From the NCBI GenBank assembly GCA_002733995.1, contig NVXR01000002.1, positions 124,001-188,000 on the forward strand: a DNA stretch of 64,000 nucleotides, written 5' to 3'. The notes beneath the pieces were generated by a model. The model was not told where the DNA came from. It did no database searches and saw nothing but the letters and a program-made list of their open reading frames with translations. The DNA comes from Desulfotalea sp. (GTDB taxonomy: Bacteria > Desulfobacterota > Desulfobulbia > Desulfobulbales > Desulfocapsaceae). The translations under genes and the position numbers were made by a program. Shown here piece after piece: positions 1-9,909 of the stretch. Positions within the stretch are counted from its first letter, which is position 1. The number at the start of each line of letters is the position of its first letter.

Positions 1-30
1 GGTAATGGCAACCTCTTCTAAAGTTGTCAT
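1..30 (-). CDS. Possible start of an unidentified gene cut by the window edge
   Basis: A minus-strand ATG at 30-28 opens a frame reading MTTLEEVAIT that runs off the left edge. The ten residues do not resemble the start of DnaK, which often follows grpE. No convincing ribosome binding site is visible, so this may not be a gene. Confidence 0.2.
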   Translation of the reverse strand, partial: MTTLEEVAIT

Positions 31-86
31 CTTCACAGGTTTGTCAAGTGATCACGACCTGTTTTCAACGGATGGCTTTTTACAGA

Positions 87-701
87 TTACTCTTTGCTTT
101 TCCCCGAAGAGACGACAACTTTCGCAGCTCTTAACAATCTGTCTTTATAGTAATAGCCCTTCTCAAAATCTGTGATGACATGATTTTCAGGGATAGTGTC
201 ATGAACCCCCATACTAAGGGCTTCCTGATGCTTGGGATCAAATGGTTCCCCAACACTACTGACTGCTTTAACTTCAAATTTTTCGAGGGTAGCAATAAGA
301 CTTTTCAGCGTCAACTGAACCCCTTCCATAAGGACAGTCAAATTTTTTTCTGCATCTACACCTTCAACTTCTCCGTGATCCAGAGCACGCTCAAGATTAT
401 CCACGGTTGGCAGAAGTTCTCTAAAGATCGCTTCTCCGGCATATTTCAGACGTGCCAGCCGCTCACGTTCAACGCGTTTTTTGAAGTTTTCATTTTCTGC
501 TGCTGCACGCAACATTCTATCTTGAAGATCCGCAATCTGCTCTTTGGCCTCATCAAGTTGCTGCTCTGGCCCCATAACTTCCTCTTCAGTCGGTAAGTCC
601 TTATCAGACTCACTTTCGTTAACATCGACGTTTTCTTCCACGTCCGTGCTTTCGACTGCAGGATCGTCCTGGAGTTCTTCGTTTACCTTTACCTCGCTCA
701 C
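87..701 (-). CDS. grpE: GrpE, DnaK nucleotide exchange factor
   Basis: Cytoplasmic co-chaperone that releases ADP from DnaK (Hsp70). The 204 residues match the usual family size. An acidic low-complexity N terminus (about 1-50) leads into a long predicted coiled coil (about 50-110) and the C-terminal beta-rich head, which carries the family signature FDPKHQEAL at residues 154-162. The start is GTG with GGAGGAG just upstream. No HrcA gene precedes it and no CIRCE-type inverted repeat is visible upstream, so heat regulation, if any, is by another route. The next reading frame downstream on the same strand does not look like dnaK. Identification is secure. Confidence 0.95.
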   Translation of the reverse strand: MSEVKVNEELQDDPAVESTDVEENVDVNESESDKDLPTEEEVMGPEQQLDEAKEQIADLQDRMLRAAAENENFKKRVERERLARLKYAGEAIFRELLPTVDNLERALDHGEVEGVDAEKNLTVLMEGVQLTLKSLIATLEKFEVKAVSSVGEPFDPKHQEALSMGVHDTIPENHVITDFEKGYYYKDRLLRAAKVVVSSGKSKE

Positions 702-1028
702 CTACTCCTCCACTTATCACCAATTTCTTGTTTCAGGCTGGATCACTGCATTGTGCACGTAACATCCCCACCTAACCAATTCAAAACTTGAGCCAACAAT
801 AAGTAGCCGAAAATTCCTTGTCAAGAGAGGAGTAATCAATAAAAACAACTCACAAATATATGTAACGGACGATCGGTTAAAGATGCTGATCTTACCGCCC
901 CAGGAGCTCCACCTGAATAGTTGCATTTATTTTTGATATTTCCCAAAATTTCTCAACAAGGTAAGGGAGTAAAAAACAGTATTCCCCCACCCCAAAATAC
1001 CGACAAAGAGAAAGCTAACATAATATTA
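702..1028. other. Intergenic region upstream of grpE
   Basis: This gap lies between grpE and the upstream response regulator gene, both on the minus strand. It holds the candidate grpE promoter described separately. A 69-codon minus-strand frame (717-926) has no family resemblance and covers that promoter, so I do not call it. Nothing else is evident. Confidence 0.5.
796..824 (-). promoter_or_regulatory. Candidate sigma-70 promoter for grpE
   Basis: Read on the minus strand, TTGACA (824-819) and TATTGT (801-796) are separated by exactly 17 bases. This lies about 95 bases upstream of the grpE start. The -35 box is perfect and the -10 box has two mismatches. Confidence 0.45.
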
Positions 1029-2381
1029 TTACTGATTATATTTATTCAGCTTATTCTGTAAAGTCTTTCGGGTAATCCCCAGTCGCCTAGCTGCCTCACT
1101 CTTATTCCCCTCGGTTTCTTCCAGGGTTTTCTTGACGAGTTGTTTCCCCGCCTCAAACAGTGATGTAGGCTCACCAGCAGCATGTATACTACCTGTAATA
1201 CTCATTTTTTGTATAGGCAAGGGCAGACTTTTTTCAGTAAGCTCCGTTCCCCGCATAAGAATAATCCCTCTTTCGATGGCATTTTCCAGCTCCCTCACAT
1301 TACCCGGCCAAGAATACTGGTTAAGATATTTCAGACAATCGTCTGTAATATTCTCAAGCTGCCGCCTGTTCTTTCCCGCAAACTTCTCGGCAAAATGGCT
1401 GACCAGCAAGCCGATATCCGTAGACCGGTCCCTCAAAGGAGGTACTGTTAGCATCACCACATTTAATCTGTAGTAAAGATCTTCTCTGAATCGCCCCGCC
1501 GCTACCTCCTGCTCTAAATCTCTGTTGGTTGCTGCAATAATACGCACATCAACAGATACCGTCTCTTCTCCGCCTACCCGCTGCAGCTCGCGCTCCTGCA
1601 ATACCCTTAAGAGTTTCACCTGCATCGCCTGGGAGGTGTCTCCTATTTCATCAAGAAAGAGTGTGCCACCGTGCGCCTGGACAAATTTTCCTTCCCTGCG
1701 CTTTTCAGCTCCGGTAAAAGCTCCTTTTTCATGGCCAAAGAGTTCAGAGTCTAACAGATTTTCAACGAGCGCCGCACAATTTACCTTAATAAAAGGTTCA
1801 GCTCTCCTCTCCGAGTTGTCATGCAGAGCCGCTGCTACCAATTCTTTTCCGGTACCGGATTCACCAACGATAAGAACAGTCGCTTCGGTGGGAGCGACAT
1901 AGCTTACCATGTCAAGGAGTTCAACCATCGGCGGCGACTGCCCTATGATGCGAGTAACAAGGGTCTTTTCCTGGTTGTCTTTCTGTTGCTTACAGCTCGC
2001 CACCTGATGGTGATCCACCGCTCGCATCAGGGTGAGACGCAACCTCTCAAAATCAAGAGGTTTGGTCAGATAGTCATGGGCCCCCTGTTGCATAGCGTCC
2101 ACCGCATCGTCAACAGACGAATACGCCGTCATTATAATAACAGGCAGGGCGGGAGAAATGGCCTGTATCCTGGTAAACGCCTCCCTGCCATCCATTTTCA
2201 CCATCCTTACATCCATCAAGACGGCATCGTACCTATGCTTTTCAACCGCGGCGACAGCGGTCGTCCCGTCATCTGCCTGGGCACTGTCCCATCCCCATTC
2301 TTTAAGCATGGACACCAGCATAAACCTGTGTACCTGGTCATCATCTACCACGAGAATTTTAATCTTTTTCTCTTTGCTCAT
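1029..2381 (-). CDS. Sigma-54-dependent response regulator (NtrC family)
   Basis: Two-component transcription activator that works with RpoN at -24/-12 promoters. Its 450 residues have the standard order: receiver domain (about 8-120, phospho-acceptor Asp57 in LMDVRM), AAA+ ATPase (Walker A GESGTGKE at 173-180, GAFTGA sigma-54 contact loop at 220-225), and a C-terminal Fis-type helix-turn-helix ending in a KTLQNKLNKY-like helix. All key motifs are intact. No histidine kinase lies beside it, so its partner is encoded elsewhere. It lies downstream of tamA-tamB on the same strand, about 48 bp from tamB, and may be co-transcribed with it. Which member of the NtrC/AtoC/ZraR group it is cannot be told from sequence alone. 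Confidence 0.93.
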   Translation of the reverse strand: MSKEKKIKILVVDDDQVHRFMLVSMLKEWGWDSAQADDGTTAVAAVEKHRYDAVLMDVRMVKMDGREAFTRIQAISPALPVIIMTAYSSVDDAVDAMQQGAHDYLTKPLDFERLRLTLMRAVDHHQVASCKQQKDNQEKTLVTRIIGQSPPMVELLDMVSYVAPTEATVLIVGESGTGKELVAAALHDNSERRAEPFIKVNCAALVENLLDSELFGHEKGAFTGAEKRREGKFVQAHGGTLFLDEIGDTSQAMQVKLLRVLQERELQRVGGEETVSVDVRIIAATNRDLEQEVAAGRFREDLYYRLNVVMLTVPPLRDRSTDIGLLVSHFAEKFAGKNRRQLENITDDCLKYLNQYSWPGNVRELENAIERGIILMRGTELTEKSLPLPIQKMSITGSIHAAGEPTSLFEAGKQLVKKTLEETEGNKSEAARRLGITRKTLQNKLNKYNQ

Positions 2382-2429
2382 ATATCAAGTTCCATAGCTC
2401 GTAGAGATGAGTTTTGTTATAACCCAAGA

Positions 2430-5400
2430 CTACTTTTCAAAAGTATAAATCAGATCCGCGCCCGTTGACTCAGAAGATGATCTTGTTTCAACATAAAAAC
2501 CACGACTGAGCTCATAGCGGACCCTAAACTGCCCTAGTTGACTAAACATATTCATATCATAACCAATATACAAATCCTTAGTTATACGTTTTCCGACCAC
2601 AAGAGAGACATCTTCGTCCTTGGTGGATCCCTCAAGATGCAAATCATCTATCAACAGGAGATCACCTATTCCCTTCATAAGTCTAGAGCTTCCGGCAAGC
2701 CCCAGAGCCGTGGCCGCAGCCTGCAGAACGTTGCCCTCTTCTTCACTTGACGTTGCAAAGGAATGGCCAACCACCATCTGGGACAGGATATCAGTATCCT
2801 CCATAAATGGATCCGAAAAAAGATGGGATTGTAGATCCTGCACCAGACCGTTGATATCGACACCGACGGTATACTCATCATCCCGCGCCGTTTCCGCCGT
2901 TATTACTTTCTGAGCTCGAATATCCACTCCGGGATTATCAATAGGTCCCCCGGTAAAAAGTATACGTCCCCTCGCGATATCAAGACTACGACCATAGAAT
3001 GTAAAGGTCGAATCCAGTAAATCCAGCTCACCCTTGCCTGTTATAAAGTCAGCTGGAGTAATCTTGACGTTCAGCTTGCCCCCTAGTCGCCCCTTTAGAC
3101 CATACCCATCAACCTTGACATCATCTCCCAGCTCAACATCGAGGTCTAAAAAAAAAGGATAGCCTTTCTTCACATGGACTTTTTCTTCACCCAAAAAAAT
3201 CACATCTTCAGAGACCTTTACAGCACCGCTCAACTCCTCCGGAGCGATAAGACCTGATGAAACGTAAACCCGCCCTTTCATTCCACCACGATTTTTATTT
3301 ACCTTCAAGGTTGCATCCGGGGTCACACGAAACGAATACTCTGGTAAATTGACGAGTAAAAAGTCATCCCCAGAAAGCTGCAAGGTTGCCTCTATACCAT
3401 CTTTTCCATGGGCGATGGAGCCTACTATACCTAAGTGCCCCCCCCCCGAACTCGCCTCCGCCTGGATGTTTGCACCCAAAGCCTTAGAGTCAATTGCAAT
3501 AACGACGTTATCAAGGGTTATCCCCTGATATGGGAGATCTATCCCACCTTCCTGAACGGCTATCTCCCCGTTGATTTCCGGCTGACCAAGAGTGCCTCCG
3601 ATAACAAAAGTACTACTGACCCATCCGGTTGACTCCACGGCATATCCGCTAAACACCGCCAGCGAGCTGAGATAATATTTATCAAGGATGAGTGTTCCTT
3701 CGACCGGGCAACCGCCAAGGGGGGAGGCAAATTTGCCTATCCCTTGAACCTGAGCATTTAAGTTCAGAGCCCCACCCTTATTTGCAGTTAAAGAAAGATC
3801 AAGAGCCAGCCGTTGATCTTGCAAATTCGCACGTAACACCGACTCTCTCACCTGAATAGCGACATCGTCGGCATCCGCTACGCTAAACAAGATATCAACT
3901 TCAGGAATATTGATATTGCCATTGGCAAAGATCACTCCCTGGCTATCACCACCAGCCGTTAACGTCGCATCGACACGCCCTGTAATCCCAGGAAGACCAC
4001 TATTCATTTCAGCAAATTGTTGCAACTCAAGCCTGATTAATTCAGCATCGACAGACCATTTATGCACCTCATTTCTATCAAGACTGCCAGACAGACACAC
4101 ACTTCCCGTTTCTCCTTGGGTAACAGCCGCCAAACAAAGCCCCTGCAAACCCGCTCGCTCCGCTGATAATTCAAGGTTTACAACGTCCTGTTGCGCCCAC
4201 TCACCGTATCGTGTCGTCCTAAGGGCCAGCTGTGAAATCGTGGCCTGCCAACCATCGGTGTAACGACCTGCGACCAAAAAACTCAGTTCCCCATCAGGTC
4301 GACTCAACCGAGCAGTGGCGCTGTGATCCAGTGCTGTTCCAGAGACTACGACATCAACTTTTTCCAACTCAAAATCGTGGATAAGGCTGTCTTCTAGAAG
4401 CAGAGCGGCATCGATTGAAGCAGCAGATCCAAGGCGAGCCTTGAGGTGTCCTTGTACTGTTTTTATTTTTTCCTTTCCCGCCTGAAGGTTTTCCCCGACC
4501 ACAGTCAAACCAATTTCAGGGGCGTCTCGTGTACCAAAAAGTTGACCCTGCACCGTAAGTTCACCTCGTAACTGGTCACCCATGTCCGAGAGATCTGGCG
4601 ATTCAAACGAAAATTGAAGAGCGAGAGAGTCTTCCAGTTCGCCTGAAACAAGTAGCTGCGAGTCACCAAGACTGAGCAAGAGTCCGCTGGTGGAAAGAGC
4701 CGTACCTGTAACTGCAATATTGCCTCCACCTGAAAGTTTTTTGGCCCCCAAGGTGCCGGCAAGCCGAGAGATACGAATCTCTCCTATAGGAATGTTATTA
4801 TGCCACTCAAACGTACTGCTAATATTTCCCTTTATATCTCCAGCAGCCATAGGATGCAAAAATGCCGGATCAAAATGAGTAAGATCCACATCGGCCATCC
4901 AGCTCAGCTTGTTCTCCCAGGAGAATTCAGTGCCACGAACAAGGGCCACACCACCAACAGAATCACTTTCTATACGTAGATCATGACTAAAAACACTCTC
5001 TTCGGTGAGACCAATACTACCCGTTGCTGACCAGACATAATCCGCAAAACGTCCCTGCATACTGCGGAGGTCAAAGGTTGCATCCAGCCCTTCTTCAGTT
5101 ACATCTCCCACACTGTGTAACTGTGATGAAATCACACTATCAAACCCGGGAAAAAACATATCGAGGTCAAAATCAGTCACCTCCAGATCCGCCACCCAAG
5201 AGAATAGTTTTTCCCAAGAGATGCTCCCGCCGGTTGCTACTACATAGCTTTCCTTACGCCCTAGACCCAGGGTTGCAAAGACTATCCCCAACCCATCTCC
5301 ATCAAGATCACTGCTGAGATGGAGTTGATCCGCCACCCCCCAAAAACCGTCGGCCTCAACATGGCCCCGGTAATGGCCAAAATCTCCTGTTAAATCGCCG

Positions 5401-6227
5401 TGTACCTTTGCTAAAATAATTTCCGGACAGTGGTATATCCACTTTTCCAAATTAATGTTTTGCGCATCTACGCCCGCACTCCAAGTAGTCTTACCAAAGA
5501 GATCCTTCACCACACCAACAACGCGTATTTCCCCAGGATCCGTCAGGGATACCTGAACCCCAAGCGAATCAACTGCACCCTTGAGAGAAAAGGCACCTCT
5601 GGAGGGGTGAAAACCATAACCAGCCAAACGCCAATTGCCCATGATATCGGCAACCCAGTCTTTTTGCCTTGCAACATTGCCGTGAAATTCCAATCCAATA
5701 TCAGGAGATTCGGCGTTAAAACGGGTCACCCGAACAAGGCCATCCTTGATCTCAAACTTCGTACTAAGGCTCAGGAGGTGAAAAAGTAGATCTCCCTCCA
5801 TATCTCTTACCTGAAGATCGGAGAGCAATAGCTCTTTAAGGACAAGATCGAGCGGCGGAAGAAGAGCAACCAGCGCCGGAGCACCTGTCTCTTTTTCTGC
5901 GGCAGCCCCTGCCACTTTGAGCGTCACCGTTAGCTGGCTCAATTTACAGAAAACAATATCTAGCTCACCCCTGAAAAGCGACAGGGGGTGCCATGCCCAT
6001 TGAAACGTTTCGATATCAATGTCAGCGCTGGCGGTCTCAAGATGTATGTTCCCGAGGGTGTAAGCGGTTGCCAGTCGGCCCTCCACAGAACCAACCGTTA
6101 TCGCCCCACCACTAAAGGAGTTGACGCCTTTGACGATAAGGCCCAAGCCCCACCTCGTCCCTGTAAGTAAGAGAACTGCGAAGAGGACCAGGAACAACAG
6201 CGCCACAAAAAGTTTGCGAAGTCTCAC
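2430..6227 (-). CDS. tamB: TamB-like inner-membrane-anchored periplasmic protein (DUF490)
   Basis: TamB subunit of the translocation and assembly module; with TamA it helps insert some outer-membrane proteins and, as a large beta-taco protein, may move phospholipids between the membranes. The 1,265-residue length is typical. A single N-terminal hydrophobic anchor (about residues 7-25) is followed by a very long beta-strand-rich periplasmic part. The conserved C-terminal DUF490 region covers roughly the last 350 residues. The GTG start overlaps the TAG stop of tamA (sequence TAGTG), which implies translational coupling. Identification rests on architecture plus the adjacent TamA. Confidence 0.9.
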   Translation of the reverse strand: MRLRKLFVALLFLVLFAVLLLTGTRWGLGLIVKGVNSFSGGAITVGSVEGRLATAYTLGNIHLETASADIDIETFQWAWHPLSLFRGELDIVFCKLSQLTVTLKVAGAAAEKETGAPALVALLPPLDLVLKELLLSDLQVRDMEGDLLFHLLSLSTKFEIKDGLVRVTRFNAESPDIGLEFHGNVARQKDWVADIMGNWRLAGYGFHPSRGAFSLKGAVDSLGVQVSLTDPGEIRVVGVVKDLFGKTTWSAGVDAQNINLEKWIYHCPEIILAKVHGDLTGDFGHYRGHVEADGFWGVADQLHLSSDLDGDGLGIVFATLGLGRKESYVVATGGSISWEKLFSWVADLEVTDFDLDMFFPGFDSVISSQLHSVGDVTEEGLDATFDLRSMQGRFADYVWSATGSIGLTEESVFSHDLRIESDSVGGVALVRGTEFSWENKLSWMADVDLTHFDPAFLHPMAAGDIKGNISSTFEWHNNIPIGEIRISRLAGTLGAKKLSGGGNIAVTGTALSTSGLLLSLGDSQLLVSGELEDSLALQFSFESPDLSDMGDQLRGELTVQGQLFGTRDAPEIGLTVVGENLQAGKEKIKTVQGHLKARLGSAASIDAALLLEDSLIHDFELEKVDVVVSGTALDHSATARLSRPDGELSFLVAGRYTDGWQATISQLALRTTRYGEWAQQDVVNLELSAERAGLQGLCLAAVTQGETGSVCLSGSLDRNEVHKWSVDAELIRLELQQFAEMNSGLPGITGRVDATLTAGGDSQGVIFANGNINIPEVDILFSVADADDVAIQVRESVLRANLQDQRLALDLSLTANKGGALNLNAQVQGIGKFASPLGGCPVEGTLILDKYYLSSLAVFSGYAVESTGWVSSTFVIGGTLGQPEINGEIAVQEGGIDLPYQGITLDNVVIAIDSKALGANIQAEASSGGGHLGIVGSIAHGKDGIEATLQLSGDDFLLVNLPEYSFRVTPDATLKVNKNRGGMKGRVYVSSGLIAPEELSGAVKVSEDVIFLGEEKVHVKKGYPFFLDLDVELGDDVKVDGYGLKGRLGGKLNVKITPADFITGKGELDLLDSTFTFYGRSLDIARGRILFTGGPIDNPGVDIRAQKVITAETARDDEYTVGVDINGLVQDLQSHLFSDPFMEDTDILSQMVVGHSFATSSEEEGNVLQAAATALGLAGSSRLMKGIGDLLLIDDLHLEGSTKDEDVSLVVGKRITKDLYIGYDMNMFSQLGQFRVRYELSRGFYVETRSSSESTGADLIYTFEK

Positions 6228-8038
6228 TACAGATCCCCCCCCACCGACAGATGAATCCTGAACGGGGTTCCATCTTCTGTAATTGCAGAGGCTAGATCAA
6301 CTCGTATCTGACCAAAGGGCAGCCGAAACCTGATTCCGGCTCCGACTCCTTGATAATAATCAAGGGAAAGATCATCTGTGGCGGTGCCGCCATCCCAAAA
6401 TCCGGCGACACTCCAGTATTGATTTATGATACGCTCCATCTCTATGGATTCAACGACAAAATAACGACCCCCAATAACGGCTCCGGAAGAGTCTTTAGTG
6501 CCGATAGATTTGTATGAATAGCCACGTATTGTGGCATCCCCGCCGACATAATAGCGAAGGGACGGCGGCAGAGAATCAATGGAATCCACTAAAGTAGCGC
6601 CGATCGACAGGCGGCCTATCAGCTTCCACTGCTTAAACGGTGTAAATATGGCCTTGCCGTTAATCGTTGCCTGGAGAAAGCTGGCATCAGAGATAAAACC
6701 TTTATACGCCCCAAGAAGAGTCACAGAGGTGGATAACCCATGCTTGGTATTAAGAATATCATCGGCAAGAATATAGCCCGCATTGAGTGATGGCAGAAAG
6801 AGAGTAGAGGTACCACTGGTCTCTCCAATATCATACACTTCATCACGTATTTCCAAACCTGTACTAAACTTAAATCGAGGTCCTGCATGTTCCTGGGACA
6901 CAGCCGCTGTAAGCAACCTTGTGTCGGTATCTTCCCAGCTGGTATCCTGGTAACCTATACTATGAATCAAGGTGTCGTACCTGGGATTTTTGCGGGGATG
7001 TTTGTACAGAAAGATCAAGCTGTTTTCCTGTTCAGCTAGCTGTAAAGAACCACTGATTTTATGGCCGTGGTTGTTAAAGATACGATTGGACCACTCCAAT
7101 TTAGCACGAGCCCCGGTATCGGTGGCATAACCACCTCCGACACTGTATTTATTCGATTTTTCTGGACTGACCAGTACAATCTCCACCGGTATAACATGGT
7201 CAACCACAGCATCAATCTGCCCTTTTACTTTCACCCGGCTGAAAAAATCTGTCCTGTACAGGATGGCCTGTAATTCAAATATTTTTGCAGACCGGTAGAC
7301 ATCACCTTTGGCATATGGCAGATATCTATTAAGTAATTCTTGCTCTAGGACGTCCTGTTTGCATGTCGTTTCGCCAAAGAAATACTGCTTCTTTGTGTCA
7401 AGGACAAGAAGGGTGTCAGCTTTATTGGTTTCAGGATTGATCGTTAAGGTTTTTTTTATAAAGGCAACATCGAGATATCCTTCATCAATAGCAGTATTGA
7501 TGAGCCTCTTCTTTTCTTTTTCATACACGGTCTGGTCCAGGACATCACCGACTCGAAGGCCCCAGTCTTTAAATACCTTTTGCAGGGCAACGTTACCCCT
7601 TCCATCACCTATAATTGTATTGTCAACGCTCGCAACACGGAGAGGGGGTCCCTTATCAATGAGGTACCGTGCATGAAAGCCTTTTTTATCCTCTAAAAGG
7701 GTGGCTTTTACCGCTGAATTGTAATAGCCAAAAGGAGCAAGAGCAGAACTTATATCGCCTGTGGCCTTAGCATGTAATCTTTTTATGGTACTTTCCCTGA
7801 GTCTGGCATTATCTTTTTGCAAATAAAGAGTAAGGCGAGCGAGAACATTTTCCCTGAGTCGGGAATCGACTCCCGTTACCTCAACCTCGACATTTATGGG
7901 GGCTGCAAGCGCCGCAGGTACGATCCCAAAAAAGACGAACAGGAAGAATACAATTCGACAAGATAATGATGATATATTATGAAACTGCAAGAATCGCGTT
8001 TTATCGTCGCGCCAGCAACGTCCTCTCTTTACATACAT
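6227..8038 (-). CDS. tamA: TamA, Omp85-family outer-membrane assembly protein
   Basis: Outer-membrane barrel partner of TamB. The 603 residues contain a signal peptide (hydrophobic stretch about 28-46, likely cleaved after AALA), POTRA repeats (about 48-290) and a C-terminal 16-strand barrel that includes the conserved IRGY segment of the Omp85 lid loop (in GGDATIRGYSYKS). About 27 mostly polar residues precede the hydrophobic core when the first ATG is used, and no ribosome binding site is visible before it. The true start may therefore lie further in. The gene is the first of a tamA-tamB pair. Confidence 0.92.
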   Translation of the reverse strand: MYVKRGRCWRDDKTRFLQFHNISSLSCRIVFFLFVFFGIVPAALAAPINVEVEVTGVDSRLRENVLARLTLYLQKDNARLRESTIKRLHAKATGDISSALAPFGYYNSAVKATLLEDKKGFHARYLIDKGPPLRVASVDNTIIGDGRGNVALQKVFKDWGLRVGDVLDQTVYEKEKKRLINTAIDEGYLDVAFIKKTLTINPETNKADTLLVLDTKKQYFFGETTCKQDVLEQELLNRYLPYAKGDVYRSAKIFELQAILYRTDFFSRVKVKGQIDAVVDHVIPVEIVLVSPEKSNKYSVGGGYATDTGARAKLEWSNRIFNNHGHKISGSLQLAEQENSLIFLYKHPRKNPRYDTLIHSIGYQDTSWEDTDTRLLTAAVSQEHAGPRFKFSTGLEIRDEVYDIGETSGTSTLFLPSLNAGYILADDILNTKHGLSTSVTLLGAYKGFISDASFLQATINGKAIFTPFKQWKLIGRLSIGATLVDSIDSLPPSLRYYVGGDATIRGYSYKSIGTKDSSGAVIGGRYFVVESIEMERIINQYWSVAGFWDGGTATDDLSLDYYQGVGAGIRFRLPFGQIRVDLASAITEDGTPFRIHLSVGGDL

Positions 8039-8213
8039 GGATCAGCCCCGATAAACGGAAATTATGCCAGGATAAGTGCCTCGAAGGCCTCTCTTCGTTC
8101 GCTCGGACTGGTAGTTCACCAAACAAAGACTTTAAAACAACTGTCCAGCCCCTTGTTATCATGACAGATCTCAAGGAACAAGACACTCAACATTAGCTCA
8201 CAAGCGGATAGCA

Positions 8214-9548
8214 ATGCACAACAAAATAGTCACCATTAAAAAAATCGTCAACGGCGGTTTTGGCCTTGGCCACCTTCCTGCCGGGCAGGTTGTCCTGGTA
8301 CAATTCGCTCTTCCTGAAGAAGTGATAACCGTATCCACTGAGGAATCGAAAAAAAAATACCTCTTGGCCAAAGTACACCAAATCGAAAATCACCACCCTG
8401 CCAGAATCACTGCCCCGTGTCAATACTATGGTATCTGTGGCGGCTGCAACCTGCAACATTGTGACTATGATTCTCAAATTATTTTCAAAAGAGACATTCT
8501 CATAGACCTTCTCTTGCACCAGAATGTTGTAACACCAAAAGATGCTGAGGAGAAGATACACAGTATCATCGGAGCAGCAGCTCCCTTTCATTACCGGCAG
8601 AGGATACGACTTCAGGTTAGGGATGACTACAAACTGGGATTCAATCGCTTTCGCTCCCACGATATTGTAGAAATTGACATGTGCCTCCTCGCCAAGCCAT
8701 CAATTAACATGGCCCTCACAGCCTTGAAGCAACACGACGATATCCACGCTCTCCTTGAACTATCGAGTGAACTTGAACTACAACAAAATCCGCTCACCGA
8801 CAAGATCTCATGCATCTTCATTTTTTCCAGAAAACCAAGACCAGCAGATTTTAAAGCAGCAGCAAGGCTCTGTTCAGAAATTAATTGCATTGATCGTGTC
8901 TTTTTTACCGGTGAAGATTTCCCTATAGTTGGGCCAATCGTGGCCACAAATACAAAGCAAGATAACCTCCTTACAGTCCGCTACCCCGAGATTAACCACC
9001 AGCCAACCGCACTAGAACTCAGCTGGGAAGTAGGTGGCTTCTGCCAGGTCAACCTTGAGCAGAACAAGCAGATGATCGAAACGGTCCTGGATTTTTGCAG
9101 CATTAGTCCCGGAGACACCGTCCTTGACCTCTATTGCGGAATGGGTAACTTCGCCATTCCGATCAGTCATCTAGCCGCCAGTGTTTATGGCATCGAAGGT
9201 CAGGGCTCATCCATCAGGTGCGCTAAAAATAATGCCTCTCTAGCCCAGGTAGACAACACCACATTCAACAAACAACCGGTCCACAACGGCTGTAAAGAAC
9301 TCATCGAAAAAGGAAGCAAGTTTGACTGTATTATCATCGACCCTCCACGCCTTGGGGCACCTGAACTGGCAGCTCAACTGAGTCAATTGTGCAACAAACG
9401 ACTTGTGTACATTTCATGTGACCCGGCAACCCTTAGCCGCGATCTAAAGGCCTTAACCAGAGAAGGCTTTACAATCAAAGCAATCAAACCCGTCGATATG
9501 TTTCCCCAAACCCACCATATTGAGACAGTGGTACTCCTTGAACGCTAA
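8214..9548 (+). CDS. rlmD: RlmD/RumA-type 23S rRNA (uracil-C5) methyltransferase
   Basis: SAM-dependent methyltransferase of the TrmA/RumA family, which makes 5-methyluridine in rRNA. An N-terminal TRAM-like domain (about 1-60) precedes a 4Fe-4S binding set, Cys69, Cys75, Cys78 (in CQYYGICGGC) and probably Cys157. The methyltransferase fold follows, with VLDLYCGMGNF (SAM site) and the catalytic cysteine at about residue 402 in YISCDPATLSRDL. Its 444 residues fit the family. It is divergent from tamA. RlmD and RlmC types are hard to separate by eye, so the exact target uridine is not certain. Confidence 0.88.
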   Translation: MHNKIVTIKKIVNGGFGLGHLPAGQVVLVQFALPEEVITVSTEESKKKYLLAKVHQIENHHPARITAPCQYYGICGGCNLQHCDYDSQIIFKRDILIDLLLHQNVVTPKDAEEKIHSIIGAAAPFHYRQRIRLQVRDDYKLGFNRFRSHDIVEIDMCLLAKPSINMALTALKQHDDIHALLELSSELELQQNPLTDKISCIFIFSRKPRPADFKAAARLCSEINCIDRVFFTGEDFPIVGPIVATNTKQDNLLTVRYPEINHQPTALELSWEVGGFCQVNLEQNKQMIETVLDFCSISPGDTVLDLYCGMGNFAIPISHLAASVYGIEGQGSSIRCAKNNASLAQVDNTTFNKQPVHNGCKELIEKGSKFDCIIIDPPRLGAPELAAQLSQLCNKRLVYISCDPATLSRDLKALTREGFTIKAIKPVDMFPQTHHIETVVLLER

Positions 9549-9625
9549 CTTCATCCTGCCGACACATGCCCCTAGCGGATGATCAACCTTGCAAAGCAAA
9601 AACAGATGCCCTATGCTGTACATCT

Positions 9626-9711
9626 GATACGGGAGCTTGTACTAGCAGGGCTGAGAGGGGTACGTAAACCCGACCGTTTAACCTGATCCGGATAATGCCG
9701 GCGGAGGGATC
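9626..9711 (+). promoter_or_regulatory. TPP riboswitch (THI box)
   Basis: The conserved aptamer elements are all visible in order: GGCTGAGAG near 9649-9657, then ACCTGATCCGG near 9681-9691, the ATAATGCCGGCG segment to 9703, and GGAGGG leading into the closing stem. GATAC (9626-9630) can pair with GGATC (9707-9711) with one mismatch as P1. It controls the downstream thiBPQ genes, repressing them when thiamine pyrophosphate is bound. Confidence 0.95.
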
Positions 9712-9722
9712 TGTTACGCAAC

Positions 9723-9757
9723 GGCCGCCTCCTATATGTGAGACGGCCTTTTTATTT
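9723..9757 (+). terminator. Riboswitch-controlled intrinsic terminator
   Basis: GGCCGCCTC (9723-9731) and GAGACGGCC (9740-9748) form a nine-pair stem with one mismatch, followed by TTTTTATTT. It starts just after the TPP aptamer, as expected for a transcription-attenuating riboswitch. AACAGAT (9601-9607) is the perfect complement of ATCTGTT (9709-9715) and could take part in the alternative fold. Confidence 0.85.
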
Positions 9758-9877
9758 AACGCTTGGCCATAGCCCATGCACAGTGTATGCCTATGTTTTT
9801 TTTACCTTAATCATAATGTACGACCTTAATTTTACAAACGTCTATTGACCTAAGTTGCAAGGCGTCGGGCGTGTAAC

Positions 9878-9909
9878 TGTAGTTGGGCACAGCAGATTCT
9901 CCCACTACA
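9878..9909 (+). promoter_or_regulatory. Hairpin in the thiB leader
   Basis: TGTAGTTGGG and CCCACTACA pair with one bulged base around a 13-base loop, about 35 bases upstream of the thiB start. It has no T-run. It may be a leader structure or chance. Confidence 0.35.

Noticed and set aside
717..926. 69-codon minus-strand frame upstream of grpE
   Set aside because: Covers the likely grpE promoter and shows no family pattern.
1821..2468. 215-codon plus-strand open frame
   Set aside because: Lies wholly antisense to the clear sigma-54 regulator gene and the end of tamB, and has no family resemblance.
8193..8660. 155-codon minus-strand frame
   Set aside because: Antisense to rlmD; no ribosome binding site and no domain.
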